Part shown: in pieces, positions 1 through 8,479 of the stretch
Layout of the letters: every line of letters begins with the position of its first letter
How positions within the stretch are numbered: the first letter of the stretch is position 1
Translations under genes and position numbers: made by a program
DNA from: Acidobacteriota bacterium
GTDB lineage: Bacteria > Acidobacteriota > Thermoanaerobaculia > Thermoanaerobaculales > Sulfomarinibacteraceae
Reading direction: 5' to 3'
Assembly (NCBI GenBank): GCA_022340775.1
Contig: JAJDNH010000205.1
Coordinates: forward strand, 1-33,980
Length of the DNA stretch: 33,980 nucleotides
The notes under the pieces: model-generated
What the model was told of the DNA's origin: nothing
Databases searched by the model: none
What the model saw: the letters and a program-made list of their open reading frames with translations, nothing else

Positions 1-9
1 GAGGATATT

Positions 10-1284
10 ATGAGTCGACTGGTACCACCGCACGGCAGCGCCGAGCTCAAGCCCCTGCTTCTGGAAGGTCCGAAGCTGACCGAGGAGCTGGCACGGGCGA
101 AGACGCTCAAGCAGGTGCCCATGACGAGCCGCGAGACGTCCGATCTCATCATGATGGGGATTGGCGCGTTCACACCGCTGGATGGCTTCATGGGCTTCGA
201 CGACTGGAAGGGTGTGTGCGACGAGTACCGCATGCCCTCCAAGGGCGGCCTGTTTTGGCCGATCCCGATTACGCTCTCGACCGATCAGGCCACGGCCGAC
301 TCGATCGCCATCGGCGAGGAGGTCACGCTCGTCGACACCGAGACCGGAACCTTGATGGGCACTATGAAGGTGACCGAGAAGTACGGCATCGACAAGGCCC
401 ACGAGTGCCAGCAGGTCTTCCGGACGACGGACACCCAGCACCCCGGCGTGCAGAAGGTGATGGCGCAGGGCCCCGTGAACCTGGCTGGGCCGGTCAAGGT
501 GCTCTCCGAGTCCTATTACCCGGAGATGTTCAAGGAGATCTACCAACGGCCGGCAGAGGCCCGTAAGGTCTTCCAGGAGCGTGGCTGGAGCACGGTGGCA
601 GCGCTGCAGCTTCGCAACCCCATGCACAACTCGCACGCGTACCTCGCGTGGATCGCGATCGAGGTCTGCGACGGCGTCTACATCCACCAACTGGTCGGCA
701 AGCTCAAGCCCGGCGACATCCCGGCCGACACGCGGGTCAAGGCGATCCAGGCGCTGGTCGACAACTACTTCCGCAAGGAGAGGGTGGTGCAGGGCGGCTA
801 CCCGATGGAAATGCGCTACGCCGGACCGCGAGAGGCGCTGCTGCACGCGGTGTTCCGCCAGAACTACGGCTGCAGCCACCTCATCGTCGGCCGTGACCAC
901 GCCGGCGTGGGGGACTACTACGGTCCGTTCGACGCGCAGAAAATCTTCTCCGAGATTCCAAACGACGCTCTGGTGCTGCGGCCGCTGGCCATGGACTGGA
1001 CGTTCTACTGCTACGACTGCGGAACCATGGCCTCGATGAAGACCTGTCCGCACGAGTCGAAGGCCGTCATCGACGAGAACGGCGAGTACAAAGGCGGCTC
1101 CCGCCTGCTGCTTTCCGGCACCATGCTGCGCAAGCTGATGAGTGAGGGCAAGCCGGTACCGAAGGAGTTTTCGAGGCCCGAGGTGATCGCCGTCCTCAAG
1201 GAGTACTACGACAGCCTCGAGGAGAAGGTCGAGGTCAAGCTGCACGGCGCCGCAACCGGAGACGCGGCACCCAAGAAGAGGTAA
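10..1284 (+). CDS. sat: Sulfate adenylyltransferase (ATP sulfurylase)
   Basis: This 424-residue protein interconverts ATP plus sulfate with adenosine 5'-phosphosulfate plus pyrophosphate in the cytoplasm. The ATP-sulfurylase signatures are intact: QLRN at 200-203, the HxxH-type HNSH at 206-209, GRDHAGVG at 294-301, and a C-terminal LSGT...RPEV block. Cysteines at 334, 337 and 346 with a following His resemble the zinc site of the homo-oligomeric bacterial/archaeal Sat. There is no fused APS-kinase domain. Size and form match the Sat used with AprBA in dissimilatory sulfur metabolism rather than the CysDN assimilatory enzyme. The ATG has GAGG at bases 1-4 as ribosome site. It is followed by a strong terminator, so it ends its transcript. 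No apr or dsr genes lie in the window, so the direction (sulfate activation or ATP-forming sulfur oxidation) cannot be told. Confidence 0.96.
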   Translation: MSRLVPPHGSAELKPLLLEGPKLTEELARAKTLKQVPMTSRETSDLIMMGIGAFTPLDGFMGFDDWKGVCDEYRMPSKGGLFWPIPITLSTDQATADSIAIGEEVTLVDTETGTLMGTMKVTEKYGIDKAHECQQVFRTTDTQHPGVQKVMAQGPVNLAGPVKVLSESYYPEMFKEIYQRPAEARKVFQERGWSTVAALQLRNPMHNSHAYLAWIAIEVCDGVYIHQLVGKLKPGDIPADTRVKAIQALVDNYFRKERVVQGGYPMEMRYAGPREALLHAVFRQNYGCSHLIVGRDHAGVGDYYGPFDAQKIFSEIPNDALVLRPLAMDWTFYCYDCGTMASMKTCPHESKAVIDENGEYKGGSRLLLSGTMLRKLMSEGKPVPKEFSRPEVIAVLKEYYDSLEEKVEVKLHGAATGDAAPKKR

Positions 1285-1304
1285 GACCTGCCAGCCCCCC
1301 CAGA

Positions 1305-1348
1305 GTCCCCCGACCGGGACCCCTGTGCCCCGGTCGGGGGGCTTTTTT
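1305..1348 (+). terminator. Rho-independent terminator after sat
   Basis: A 12-bp perfect stem (CCCCCGACCGGG at 1307-1318 with its complement at 1329-1340) can be extended by one G-C and one G-T pair. It has a 10-nt loop and is followed directly by six T. It separates sat from the rpmE promoter. Confidence 0.93.
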
Positions 1349-1371
1349 CGTGGGGCTCGATCCGCATCCCC

Positions 1372-1400
1372 TTGTCAGTACAGCGCGGTAGGCGTATACT
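1372..1400 (+). promoter_or_regulatory. Sigma70-type promoter of rpmE
   Basis: TTGTCA at 1372-1377 and TATACT at 1395-1400 are separated by exactly 17 bp. Both hexamers match the consensus at five of six positions. The predicted start is near 1407, giving a leader of about 30 nt before rpmE. Confidence 0.8.
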
Positions 1401-1438
1401 GCGCCTCCCGTGGCCCGCTGGCCACAGTGAGGTGCATC

Positions 1439-1654
1439 ATGAAGCCCGGAGTTCATCCCGAGTATCACGAGGTCGAGGTTCGCTGCGCATGCGGCAACAC
1501 CTTCATGACCCGCTCCACCAAGAAAGAGCTGCGCCTGGAGATCTGCTCGGCCTGTCATCCGTTCTTCACCGGCAGGCAGAAGCTCGTCGACACGGCGGGT
1601 ATGGTGGAGAAGTTCGAGCGACGCTACGGCAAGGCCAAGGCCGAGAAGAAGTAG
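1439..1654 (+). CDS. rpmE: 50S ribosomal protein L31, zinc-binding form
   Basis: A 71-residue ribosomal protein L31 of the large subunit. Cys16, Cys18, Cys36 and Cys39 form the zinc site of the C+ form, and the conserved CSxCHPFxTGxQK block is present at 36-47. The open frame extends upstream, but the ATG at 1439 is chosen because it gives the family's usual length, begins with the expected MKPGxHP sequence, and follows a GTGAGGTG ribosome site at 1427-1434. The promoter lies just upstream. The gene precedes prfA, a common bacterial neighbour pair. A zinc-requiring L31 can act as a zinc reserve; no C- paralogue is seen here. Confidence 0.96.
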   Translation: MKPGVHPEYHEVEVRCACGNTFMTRSTKKELRLEICSACHPFFTGRQKLVDTAGMVEKFERRYGKAKAEKK

Positions 1655-1663
1655 CTGACGACC

Positions 1664-1724
1664 GGCCGCCGACAGGCGGCCATCAGGAGCCCCGTGTCGA
1701 CCGGCGTGGTCGCGCGGGGTTCTT
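1664..1724 (+). other. Two hairpins between rpmE and prfA
   Basis: The first hairpin has a 7-bp perfect stem (GGCCGCC at 1664-1670, loop GACA, GGCGGCC at 1675-1681). The second pairs CCCCG 1690-1694 with CGGGG 1715-1719, and CGACC 1698-1702 with GGTCG 1708-1712, and ends in TTCTT. The second resembles a weak terminator, which could make prfA expression partly depend on read-through from rpmE. The stems are read from the sequence; the role is inferred. Confidence 0.55.
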
Positions 1725-1738
1725 CGCAGAGGGACGAC

Positions 1739-2809
1739 ATGTTCGAGCGGCTCGAGGAGATTGCGAAGCGCTACGGCTCCCTGATCGAGGAGCAGGCCGA
1801 TCCCAACGTGGCGGTCAATCCGACTCGCTCACGCGAGGTCGCGCAGAAGCTCGCCGAGCTCGAGCCCGTGGTCTCTGCTTACACCGAGTACCGCAAGGTC
1901 GAGGCCAACCTCGAAGGCGCGCGAGAAGTGCTCACCGATGCCGATGACGCCGAGATGCGGGCCATGGCACAGACCGAGGTCGACGAGCTCGAGGGACGGC
2001 TCGCTGAGCTCGAGCAGCAGCTGAGAGTGCTGCTGTTGCCCGAGGATCCCAATGACCACCGCAACGTGATTCTGGAGATTCGCGCTGGCACCGGAGGTGA
2101 GGAGGCGGCCCTGTTCGCTGGCGAGCTGCTGCGCATGTACGAGCGGTACGCCGAGGGCCGGCGCTGGCGGCTGTCGCTGACCGAGGTCAACCAGACCGGT
2201 CTCGGCGGCATCAAAGAGGCGGTTGGCATGATCGAAGGCGGGCACGTCTACTCGCGCCTCAAGTTCGAGTCCGGCGTCCACCGCGTGCAACGGGTGCCGG
2301 CCACCGAGTCGTCCGGTCGCATCCATACCTCGGCGGCCACGGTGGCGGTGCTGCCGGAGGCCGAGGAGGTGGAGGTCGAGGTCGACGAGAAGGACCTCCG
2401 CGTCGACCGCTTCTGCTCCTCGGGGCCTGGTGGGCAGAGCGTCAACACGACCTACTCGGCGGTGCGCATTACCCATCTACCGACCGGGCTCGTGGTCTCC
2501 TGCCAGGACGAGAAGTCGCAGATTCAGAACAAAGCCAAGGCGCTGCGCGTGCTCAAGGCCCGCCTCAAGGAGATGGAGGAGGAGGAGCAGGCCCGCGAGC
2601 GTGCAGAGAGCCGTCGCAGCCAGATCGGCTCGGGCGATCGCTCCGAGAAGATCCGTACCTACAACTTCCCCCAAGGGCGCGTCACCGACCACCGGATCGG
2701 CCTGACCGTCTACCGTCTGCAGGAGATTCTCGACGGTAACCTCGACCTGCTGCTCGAACCGCTGCTCGGCCACGTTCGTGCGGAGCTCCTGAAGGAGCAG
2801 GTAGAGTAA
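1739..2809 (+). CDS. prfA: Peptide chain release factor 1
   Basis: A class I release factor of 356 residues that ends translation at UAA and UAG. The RF1-specific PAT tripeptide is at residues 187-189 (RF2 has SPF there), and the GGQ hydrolysis motif is at 231-233 in GPGGQSVN. The N-terminal part is the usual helical domain. An earlier in-frame start at 1694 would add 15 residues unlike the family. The ATG at 1739 has GAGGGA just upstream and gives the typical MFERLEEI start. The methyltransferase gene prmC, often next to prfA, is not here; the following gene is on the opposite strand. Confidence 0.97.
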   Translation: MFERLEEIAKRYGSLIEEQADPNVAVNPTRSREVAQKLAELEPVVSAYTEYRKVEANLEGAREVLTDADDAEMRAMAQTEVDELEGRLAELEQQLRVLLLPEDPNDHRNVILEIRAGTGGEEAALFAGELLRMYERYAEGRRWRLSLTEVNQTGLGGIKEAVGMIEGGHVYSRLKFESGVHRVQRVPATESSGRIHTSAATVAVLPEAEEVEVEVDEKDLRVDRFCSSGPGGQSVNTTYSAVRITHLPTGLVVSCQDEKSQIQNKAKALRVLKARLKEMEEEEQARERAESRRSQIGSGDRSEKIRTYNFPQGRVTDHRIGLTVYRLQEILDGNLDLLLEPLLGHVRAELLKEQVE

Positions 2810-2830
2810 CGCCCCCCCACCACCCACACG

Positions 2831-2862
2831 GTGAGTAAGTTATTAAGTAATTAGGTGATTAG
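2831..2862. repeat. Four imperfect 8-bp tandem repeats
   Basis: Four octamers lie head to tail: GTGAGTAA, GTTATTAA, GTAATTAG, GTGATTAG. The tract is strikingly AT-rich for this genome and lies between the convergent 3' ends of prfA and the RNase gene. Confidence 0.7.
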
Positions 2863-2883
2863 GTTCCACACTCGTGGGGACGG

Positions 2884-4902
2884 CTACTCGTCTTCGCCGA
2901 AGATCCGCGGCCAGAGGCGGCGCTTCGCCGCCAGCGGCGTGGTGCTCTCGGGAGAGGCCGCTGGGGCGGCAGCCTCGGGAGTGGGAACGGACGGTTGGTC
3001 CTGCGCCGGCTTCGACTCTGCGTCGACGCCGCCCTGATCCGGGGAGGCCTTCTTTCGCCGCCGGCCGCCACGCCGTCCGCGCCTGCGCGAGCCGGACCGT
3101 GGGCCCTCACTACCCTCCGATGAGCCGCCGCCGTTGTTGTCCTTGGTCTCGTGAGCCGCGGCAGAGTCGGCCGTCGGTTGCTCGCTTTCTGTCCTGTCGT
3201 CGGGCTTCTCCGGCGCCTCCTGGTCGGCCTCAACGGTCAGCTTGCGTCTCCTGCGGCCGCCGCGGCGGCGGCGTTTCGGGCGAGGCTCTTCATCGGAGTC
3301 GGCGTCGGCCTGGCGAGCTTTCGCGCGCCCGGGCTTGGCGCCGCCGGAAGGCGCGCCGCCGCCGGTTGTCAGGTCGGTGACGACCACTGCCGGCTGAGGC
3401 GGCCCCGCCTCCTCCTCCTCCTTGGGCTTGCGTCGCGTCCACTCGATCTCTTCCTCGGAACGGTGCAGACCGGGCGCAGCAACGATCTCGATGCGGATGT
3501 CGTATTCGCGTTCGAGCGCAGCCAGGTCGGCGCGGTACTCGTTCTGGAAGGCATCGGCGAGCTCGGGGTGGAGGCGCGCCTGCACTGTGGCGACGCCACC
3601 GAGGGCGGCACGTTCCTCGATCCTCCGCATCAGGTTGAGGCTGACGGTCTCGGGACTGGGGATACGGCCGCTGCCGCCGCACGTGGGGCACTGTCGGTGG
3701 GTGCGGAGAACGAGAGGTGTCTTCAACCGCTGGCGGTTGATCTCGAGCAGCCCGTTGAGGCTGATCTTGCCGATCGTGACCCGGGCGCGGTCGGACTTCA
3801 CTTCCTCTCGGAGCACCTTCTCTACCTCGCGCTGGTGCTTGCGAGAGTACATGTCGATGAAGTCGACGACGATGAGCCCGCCGATGTCGCGCAAGCGGAG
3901 CTGCCGGGCGACCTCGCGCGCAGCCTCGAGGTTGGTCGAAAAGGCCGTCTCCTCCTGGCTGCCGCCACGAGTAGAGCGACCGGAGTTGACGTCGATGGCG
4001 GTCAGCGCTTCGGTGCCTTCGATGACGATTGAGCCTCCCGCCGGAAGGTTGACCCGGGGTTGGAAGATACTCTCGACCTGTTGCTCGAGTGTGTACTTGG
4101 AAAAGAGCGGCAGGCGCTCGCGGTAGCGGATGAGTCGAGTCTTGGTTCTGGGCATGAAGGCGCGCATCGCGGTTTTGACACGATCGAAGGCGCCGTCGTC
4201 GTCGACCACGACCTCGTCGACGGAGCTGTCCAGCATGTCGCGCACCGCCTGGACGATCAGGTCCTGGTCGCTGTAGAGCAGACGCGGTCCCTTGCCCTGG
4301 TTGGCCTCGCTGCGGATGCGCTTCCACAGCCGGAGGAGCGCGTTCAGATCGCGGTTGAGGGCGGTCTTGTTCTGATTGAGAGCATTGGTCCGGACGATGA
4401 AGCCGAAGCCTTCCGGAATCTGAAGCTTGGCGGCAACCTCGCGGATTGCCTGTCGCTCCTCCTCGTTCTCGACCTTTCGGGAAATGCCCCGCACGTCGTC
4501 GTACGGCATCAGCACGAGGTAGCGACCGGCCAGGCTGACGTTGGTCGTCATGCCCGCGCCCTTGTCACCGGAGGGGTCCTTGGTGATCTGGACCAGGAGC
4601 GGCCGACCCCGCTCGAGCACCTTCTCGACCCGCGGGCTGCGGCCCGCATCCGGCGGTGTGCGGTGGTACGCCTGGGAGACGATGTCGTGACTGCGCAGCA
4701 TGCCGTCGCGGGCGGCGCCGTAGGCGACGAAGGCGGCGTTCAAGCTCGGTTGAACGGAAGCCACTACCCCGCGGTAGATATTGCCGCGTGTCAGCCCCGA
4801 CCGGGCCACTGCGACCTGGTAGTCGTCGAGGGTGTTGCCGGTTGTCAGAGCGATGCGCAGCTCCTGGGGGCGCTGCGCGTTGATCAGCATTCGTCGTGTC
4901 AC
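2884..4902 (-). CDS. rng: Ribonuclease E/G family endoribonuclease
   Basis: A 672-residue endoribonuclease for mRNA decay and rRNA/tRNA maturation. The order is an N-terminal MLINA start, an S1 RNA-binding domain at about 38-125, a 5'-sensor/RNase H-like region, and the DNase I-like catalytic part with metal-binding Asp304 (AIDVNSG) and Asp347 (VVDFIDM). The zinc-link CPTC follows at 405-408. From about residue 490 the tail is low complexity, rich in Arg/Lys, Gly and acidic residues, as expected for a disordered RNA- or protein-binding scaffold. That makes it intermediate between compact RNase G and long RNase E. The GTG at 4902 is preferred because GGAG lies five bases before it; an ATG twelve bases further on is possible. 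Confidence 0.94.
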   Translation of the reverse strand: MTRRMLINAQRPQELRIALTTGNTLDDYQVAVARSGLTRGNIYRGVVASVQPSLNAAFVAYGAARDGMLRSHDIVSQAYHRTPPDAGRSPRVEKVLERGRPLLVQITKDPSGDKGAGMTTNVSLAGRYLVLMPYDDVRGISRKVENEEERQAIREVAAKLQIPEGFGFIVRTNALNQNKTALNRDLNALLRLWKRIRSEANQGKGPRLLYSDQDLIVQAVRDMLDSSVDEVVVDDDGAFDRVKTAMRAFMPRTKTRLIRYRERLPLFSKYTLEQQVESIFQPRVNLPAGGSIVIEGTEALTAIDVNSGRSTRGGSQEETAFSTNLEAAREVARQLRLRDIGGLIVVDFIDMYSRKHQREVEKVLREEVKSDRARVTIGKISLNGLLEINRQRLKTPLVLRTHRQCPTCGGSGRIPSPETVSLNLMRRIEERAALGGVATVQARLHPELADAFQNEYRADLAALEREYDIRIEIVAAPGLHRSEEEIEWTRRKPKEEEEAGPPQPAVVVTDLTTGGGAPSGGAKPGRAKARQADADSDEEPRPKRRRRGGRRRRKLTVEADQEAPEKPDDRTESEQPTADSAAAHETKDNNGGGSSEGSEGPRSGSRRRGRRGGRRRKKASPDQGGVDAESKPAQDQPSVPTPEAAAPAASPESTTPLAAKRRLWPRIFGEDE

Positions 4903-5021
4903 GTGTGCTCCAGTGCACGGGCCGTGGGAATCAGGCCGGACTCGCCACGCTCGGGGGAGGGAATACCACCAGGCCCGGCGCTGCAGGCGCAGGCCGACCG
5001 TCTGCGCCCCCGTACGAGTTC

Positions 5022-5050
5022 ACGATAGCGCAGGTTGACGCCTGCGTCGA
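5022..5050 (-). promoter_or_regulatory. Possible promoter for the RNase E/G gene
   Basis: On the minus strand TCGACG (5045-5050) and TATCGT (5022-5027) are spaced by 17 bp, each matching four of six consensus bases. The leader to the GTG start would be about 110 nt. The match is modest. Confidence 0.25.
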
Positions 5051-5144
5051 GGTGGTCTGTTGGTGGCGAAAGCGGGCGCGGAGGCCGAGGGGTGGTCAGG
5101 TGAACCGGGATTCCCGTCGACCGACCATGTGCCGCTTCCCTGTG

Positions 5145-5150
5145 TATAAT
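5145..5150 (+). promoter_or_regulatory. Consensus -10 element TATAAT
   Basis: A perfect TATAAT lies about 57 bp before the start of the exported-protein gene at 5207. The best -35 is weak (CCGACC at 5121-5126, 18-bp spacing, three of six matches). Confidence 0.5.
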
Positions 5151-5206
5151 GAACCGAACAGTGACCGCCGTCACCGAACCGAACTGGTCGCGCCGCGAGG
5201 AACGCA

Positions 5207-5665
5207 ATGACACATTCGTGGAAGAGTCTCATCGGGGGGTTCGCAGTTGTCTTGCTGCTCGCACTTCCGTCCGGCGCGCAGCAGCCGACCTACCGTCAGG
5301 TCGCCAACCCGTTCCAGGAGGAGTATGCATACCACGTCGGTGACTCACTCGCTCCCAACGTGGAGGTCTCCGGTGTGCGTTGGACACTGGTTCGGGTGGA
5401 GCCGCTGTCGGAGCCGCCGTTCGAGTCCGGCCGCGCAGTCAAGGTGAGGGTGCACTTTGGGTTCGACAACGTCGGCGAGTCGAGCTCCAAGGTCGATGTC
5501 GTGCTCCTGTTCGAGGACGGGCAGGGAAGTCTCCTGCACCGTCTGGAGTGCAAGACGGTGAAGGTTCGGACCGGAGAGCCGAGAACTTACGAGCAGACCT
5601 ACAAGATCCAGGCTGACGTGCTCACCGCCACCGGCAAGCTTTACGTTTTCGCCGACGTCGAGTAG
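5207..5665 (+). CDS. Small exported protein of unknown function
   Basis: A 152-residue protein that I do not recognise. Residues 1-24 form a clear Sec signal peptide (charged start, hydrophobic core, cleavage likely after SGA before QQ). The mature part alternates hydrophobic residues in a pattern typical of a small beta-sandwich: strands around VRWTLVRVEP, VKVRVHFGFDN and VDVVLLFEDG. It has one Cys and no transmembrane segment, so it is probably periplasmic. The ATG follows GAGGAAC and a perfect TATAAT about 57 bp upstream. It appears monocistronic: the next gene is convergent and only 57 bp away. Confidence 0.8.
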   Translation: MTHSWKSLIGGFAVVLLLALPSGAQQPTYRQVANPFQEEYAYHVGDSLAPNVEVSGVRWTLVRVEPLSEPPFESGRAVKVRVHFGFDNVGESSSKVDVVLLFEDGQGSLLHRLECKTVKVRTGEPRTYEQTYKIQADVLTATGKLYVFADVE

Positions 5666-5722
5666 CAGACCGCCTGGTTCGTCTCCTGTCGAGTCAGTCC
5701 CGTTCAGCAGCGCTACTGCCGG

Positions 5723-6259
5723 TCAGCGCGGCGGGCTTGGCTGCGCCGGGCTGGATGGGCGTGGACGAGCCATCAGGCGGGCTGGCGTCGGGGCCGTCGG
5801 GGGTGTGGGATTCGCGGCCCGGTTCAACTTCTGGGCCAGGCGTGCCAGCTTGGGCCCAACCTCGAACCGTGCCAGAACCTGGTTCTGATTGTTGACCTGG
5901 TGGAGAAGGAGCACCCACCAGGTACCGGGTAGCAGCGGAACCTCGATGCCGCAGCGCTCGCCGGGCGCAGGGAACGGGCTGCGGAAGGCCCCCATGTTCA
6001 CGTACTCCCGCGTCAGGAGCTCAATCCAGGTGCCCGGGCCCATCGGTACCGCCGAACGCCACATCGTGATCGGCACGGGCAGAGGATCCACGCGCCCGAG
6101 CTCATAGCCACGTTGGCCGTTGAGCACGGACAGGACGGCGCCGTTCGGTGCGCTGAACAGCTCGTGGATCTCGACCGCCCGCTGCACCGGCTGCACGTGA
6201 GTGGCCGGTTGAGCCTGAGGATTGAGCAGCAAACCAAGACCGAGGAGCAACGGAATCAC
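5723..6259 (-). CDS. Exported protein of unknown function, Pro-rich tail
   Basis: A 178-residue protein. The open frame extends further upstream inside the exchanger gene, but the GTG at 6259 is chosen because GGAGG lies exactly five bases before it and it starts one base after the exchanger stop. The first 17 residues (hydrophobic, ending NPQAQ) look like a short signal peptide. The middle is Trp/Gly-rich with probable beta strands (GTWIELL, GTWWVLLLHQV). The last 30 or so residues are Pro/Ala/Arg-rich and probably unstructured. It forms a two-gene operon with the cation exchanger and is probably translated in coupling with it. The family was not recognised. Confidence 0.72.
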   Translation of the reverse strand: MIPLLLGLGLLLNPQAQPATHVQPVQRAVEIHELFSAPNGAVLSVLNGQRGYELGRVDPLPVPITMWRSAVPMGPGTWIELLTREYVNMGAFRSPFPAPGERCGIEVPLLPGTWWVLLLHQVNNQNQVLARFEVGPKLARLAQKLNRAANPTPPTAPTPARLMARPRPSSPAQPSPPR

Positions 6260-6260
6260 T

Positions 6261-7211
6261 TCAGCCTCCACGAATGACGAGATAGGCGATGTATGTCGCA
6301 AACGCTGCAAGCATGGCAAGCCCGCCACCGCGGCTGATGCGACCGCGGCGCAGCACGCCAATACCGACCACCAAAGACATTCCGACCAGGATCGGAACAT
6401 CCTGATGAACCACAAAGACCGGGACTGGCGCCGGCCGGACGGTGAACGCGGTGCCGACGATCAGCCCGAGGTTGAAGACGTTCGAGCCGAGAACGTTGCC
6501 CACCGACAGGTCGGCCTGGCCTTTGAGCGTGGCAGTTACCGAAGTGGCAAGCTCCGGTAGAGAGGTGCCGAAAGCAACCAGGGTCAGCCCGATGACGGCA
6601 TCGGAGACGCCCATGGCGTGGGCCAGGCTGACGCCGCCGCGGACCATGAGGTCGGCGCCGGCAACCAACAGCGCAATCCCGGCCGTGGTCAGAACGAGGT
6701 GCCGGCCGAGCTTTCCGGTGTCAACCGCGGCCCGCCCTCGGTCCCCGCGGGCGCCGTGGACGCACAGGATCAAGAAGACGGCGAACACGGCGATCAGCAG
6801 CAGCGCCGGGCCTCGATCGAGCCTGCCACGCCATGCCGCAGCCATCAGAATCAGTGCCGGAATGACGCCGAAGGCGAGATCGCGGCGGAGGGTGCCGCGG
6901 CCGCTGCCGAGCCTGATCGGTGCCAATACCGCGGCGAGGCCGAGGACCAGCAGGAGGTTCATGATGTTGGAGCCCACGGCGTTGCCGAGGCTGAGGCCGC
7001 CGCTTCCATGCAGCGATGCGAGAAGGCTGACCGTGAACTCGGGCATGGAAGTGCCGAACCCGACAACGGTGAGTCCCACCACCATCGGCGTGACTCCGAG
7101 GCGCAGGGCCAGGCGGGAAGCGCCATCGACCAGCCAGCTCGACCCCAGCATGAGCATCACGATGCCAGCCAGGAGCAGGAGCGCGCCGTATCCCGGCGCC
7201 AGCGGATCCAT
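6261..7211 (-). CDS. Calcium/sodium antiporter, CaCA family (YrbG-like)
   Basis: A 316-residue inner-membrane exchanger with about ten transmembrane helices. The two inverted alpha-repeats that bind the cations are complete: GFGTSMPE at 51-58 with GNAVGSNIMN at 76-85, and AFGTSLPE at 213-220 with GNVLGSNVFN at 238-247. The acidic residue in each repeat is the expected ion ligand. A hydrophilic, Arg/Asp-rich loop near 150-170 divides the halves. Family members exchange Na+ or H+ for Ca2+; the exact ion here is not deducible. The ribosome site before the ATG at 7211 is weak. The downstream exported protein is co-transcribed and might be an accessory factor. Confidence 0.92.
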   Translation of the reverse strand: MDPLAPGYGALLLLAGIVMLMLGSSWLVDGASRLALRLGVTPMVVGLTVVGFGTSMPEFTVSLLASLHGSGGLSLGNAVGSNIMNLLLVLGLAAVLAPIRLGSGRGTLRRDLAFGVIPALILMAAAWRGRLDRGPALLLIAVFAVFLILCVHGARGDRGRAAVDTGKLGRHLVLTTAGIALLVAGADLMVRGGVSLAHAMGVSDAVIGLTLVAFGTSLPELATSVTATLKGQADLSVGNVLGSNVFNLGLIVGTAFTVRPAPVPVFVVHQDVPILVGMSLVVGIGVLRRGRISRGGGLAMLAAFATYIAYLVIRGG

Positions 7212-7445
7212 GCCCGCATCGTAGCCGGACTCGTTCGCACCAACAACCTGACAGGGTGTATCGCCGGTCGATCTTCTGAAGCCGTGGTGCGGGGTATGTG
7301 CGTTTCAAGACCCTCGGCCCCGGTGTGGCCCCGGGGAGTAGAATGATGTGGGACCGCGATCCCCAGCAAACTGCGCCAGCGTTGCAGTAGGGGCGGTCAG
7401 GTCTCCGGCACAGCCAACGTGGAAGATGCTCACGGGGAGTACGAG

Positions 7446-7732
7446 ATGGAGCCTTCGACGTTCGCTCTTATTGTTGCTAGCGTGGCGGTTGCGGTGCCAA
7501 TTGTCGTCATCGCGTTTGGCCAGGGTCTGGCGCGGTACGCGAAGTGGGCAGAAGCCGGACACTCAAGGCGAAGCTTTCTCGCGCTGATCACGGCCGGGAT
7601 CTACCTCGCGATCGGGTTCTTCGGGCTGATAATCCGAGACGAAACCACCATTGGCTGGATCTTCTGCCTCTTGGCCGCAGGTTTGGTGTTGGCGGCGTGG
7701 TACGAGGCGCAGCGGAGCCCGGGAAGCTGTGA
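7446..7732 (+). CDS. Small three-helix membrane protein, 3' end uncertain
   Basis: The frame from ATG 7446 (GGGGAG six bases upstream) encodes three convincing hydrophobic helices: about residues 6-27, 43-62 and 67-87. After AAWYEAQR the zero frame does not stop until 8087, overlapping the unrelated nfi gene by some 320 bases with a Cys/Gly/Arg-rich tail that looks non-natural. In the -1 frame there is a stop at 7730-7732 that would end the protein at about 95 residues. A heptamer CCCGGGA at 7718-7724 sits in the X XXY YYZ register just before it. Either the sequence has a one-base indel, or the ribosome shifts, or the long form is real. The end given assumes the short product. Confidence 0.5.
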
Positions 7733-7764
7733 GGACGCCGCAGAGCGGGCGGTAGACTGCTGCC

Positions 7765-8433
7765 GTGGCCCTGACGCACCCGTGGGAGGTTGGTCCGGAC
7801 GAAGCGCGGGCGATCCAGGAGGAGCTCCGCCCGAGGGTCGAAGCTGTAGACCGGCTGGGTGCGGTCGGGTTGGTGGCCGGCGTCGACCTTGCCTACCCGG
7901 TTCCCGGACTGGCGAGGGCCGCGGTTGCGGTGCTGGATGCCGAGACGCTCGAGCTCTGCGCGAGCGCGGCCGCCGAGTACGGGGTGGCCTTCCCCTATGT
8001 GCCGGGTCTGCTGTCGTTTCGCGAGCTTCCGCCGGCCCTGGCGGCGTTCGCCATGCTCGAGCGCCTTCCCGACCTGGTGCTCTGTGACGGCCACGGCCTC
8101 GCCCACCCGCGCCGCTTCGGGCTTGCCTGCCACCTCGGGCTGGCACTCGATCTGCCCACCATCGGAGTGGCGAAGACCCTGCTGCTGGGCACTCACGGTC
8201 ATGTACCGAGCAAGCGAGGAGCCTGGGTGCCCCTGGTTGACCATGACGAGGTCATTGGGGCGGTCGTGCGAACGCGTGCAGGCGTGCGCCCGCTCTACGT
8301 GTCCGTCGGCCACCGCGTCAGCCTGCCGACCGCGGTCGCCTGGACGCTCCGCTGTGCCCCGCGTTTCCGTCTACCTGAGACGACCCGCGCCGCTCATGCG
8401 TTGGCCACCTCGGCAACGCGGGCTGCCCCGTAG
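7765..8433 (+). CDS. nfi: Endonuclease V (deoxyinosine repair)
   Basis: A 222-residue nuclease that cuts the second phosphodiester 3' of hypoxanthine in DNA. The three acidic metal ligands are present as Asp41 (AGVDLAY), Glu87 (SFRELPP) and Asp108 (CDGHG), offset by two from the Thermotoga maritima enzyme. The wedge PYVPG, the HPRRFGLACHLG segment and the GHRVSL segment near the C-terminus also match. The start is GTG at 7765. The upstream three-helix protein gene runs into it in another frame. The next gene is convergent, 46 bp away. Confidence 0.95.
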   Translation: MALTHPWEVGPDEARAIQEELRPRVEAVDRLGAVGLVAGVDLAYPVPGLARAAVAVLDAETLELCASAAAEYGVAFPYVPGLLSFRELPPALAAFAMLERLPDLVLCDGHGLAHPRRFGLACHLGLALDLPTIGVAKTLLLGTHGHVPSKRGAWVPLVDHDEVIGAVVRTRAGVRPLYVSVGHRVSLPTAVAWTLRCAPRFRLPETTRAAHALATSATRAAP

Positions 8434-8479
8434 AGCCGGGATCCGAGGCTGCCGGGAGGGAGGCCCGAGACCTCCGTCG

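Noticed and set aside
3151-5028. Long plus-strand frames across the RNase E/G gene
   Set aside because: They mirror the RNase reading frame on the opposite strand; they have no ribosome sites or recognisable motifs.
7343-7390. A 15-residue ORF behind GGGGAGTAGA upstream of the membrane-protein gene
   Set aside because: Too short to support without conservation; the peptide has no features.
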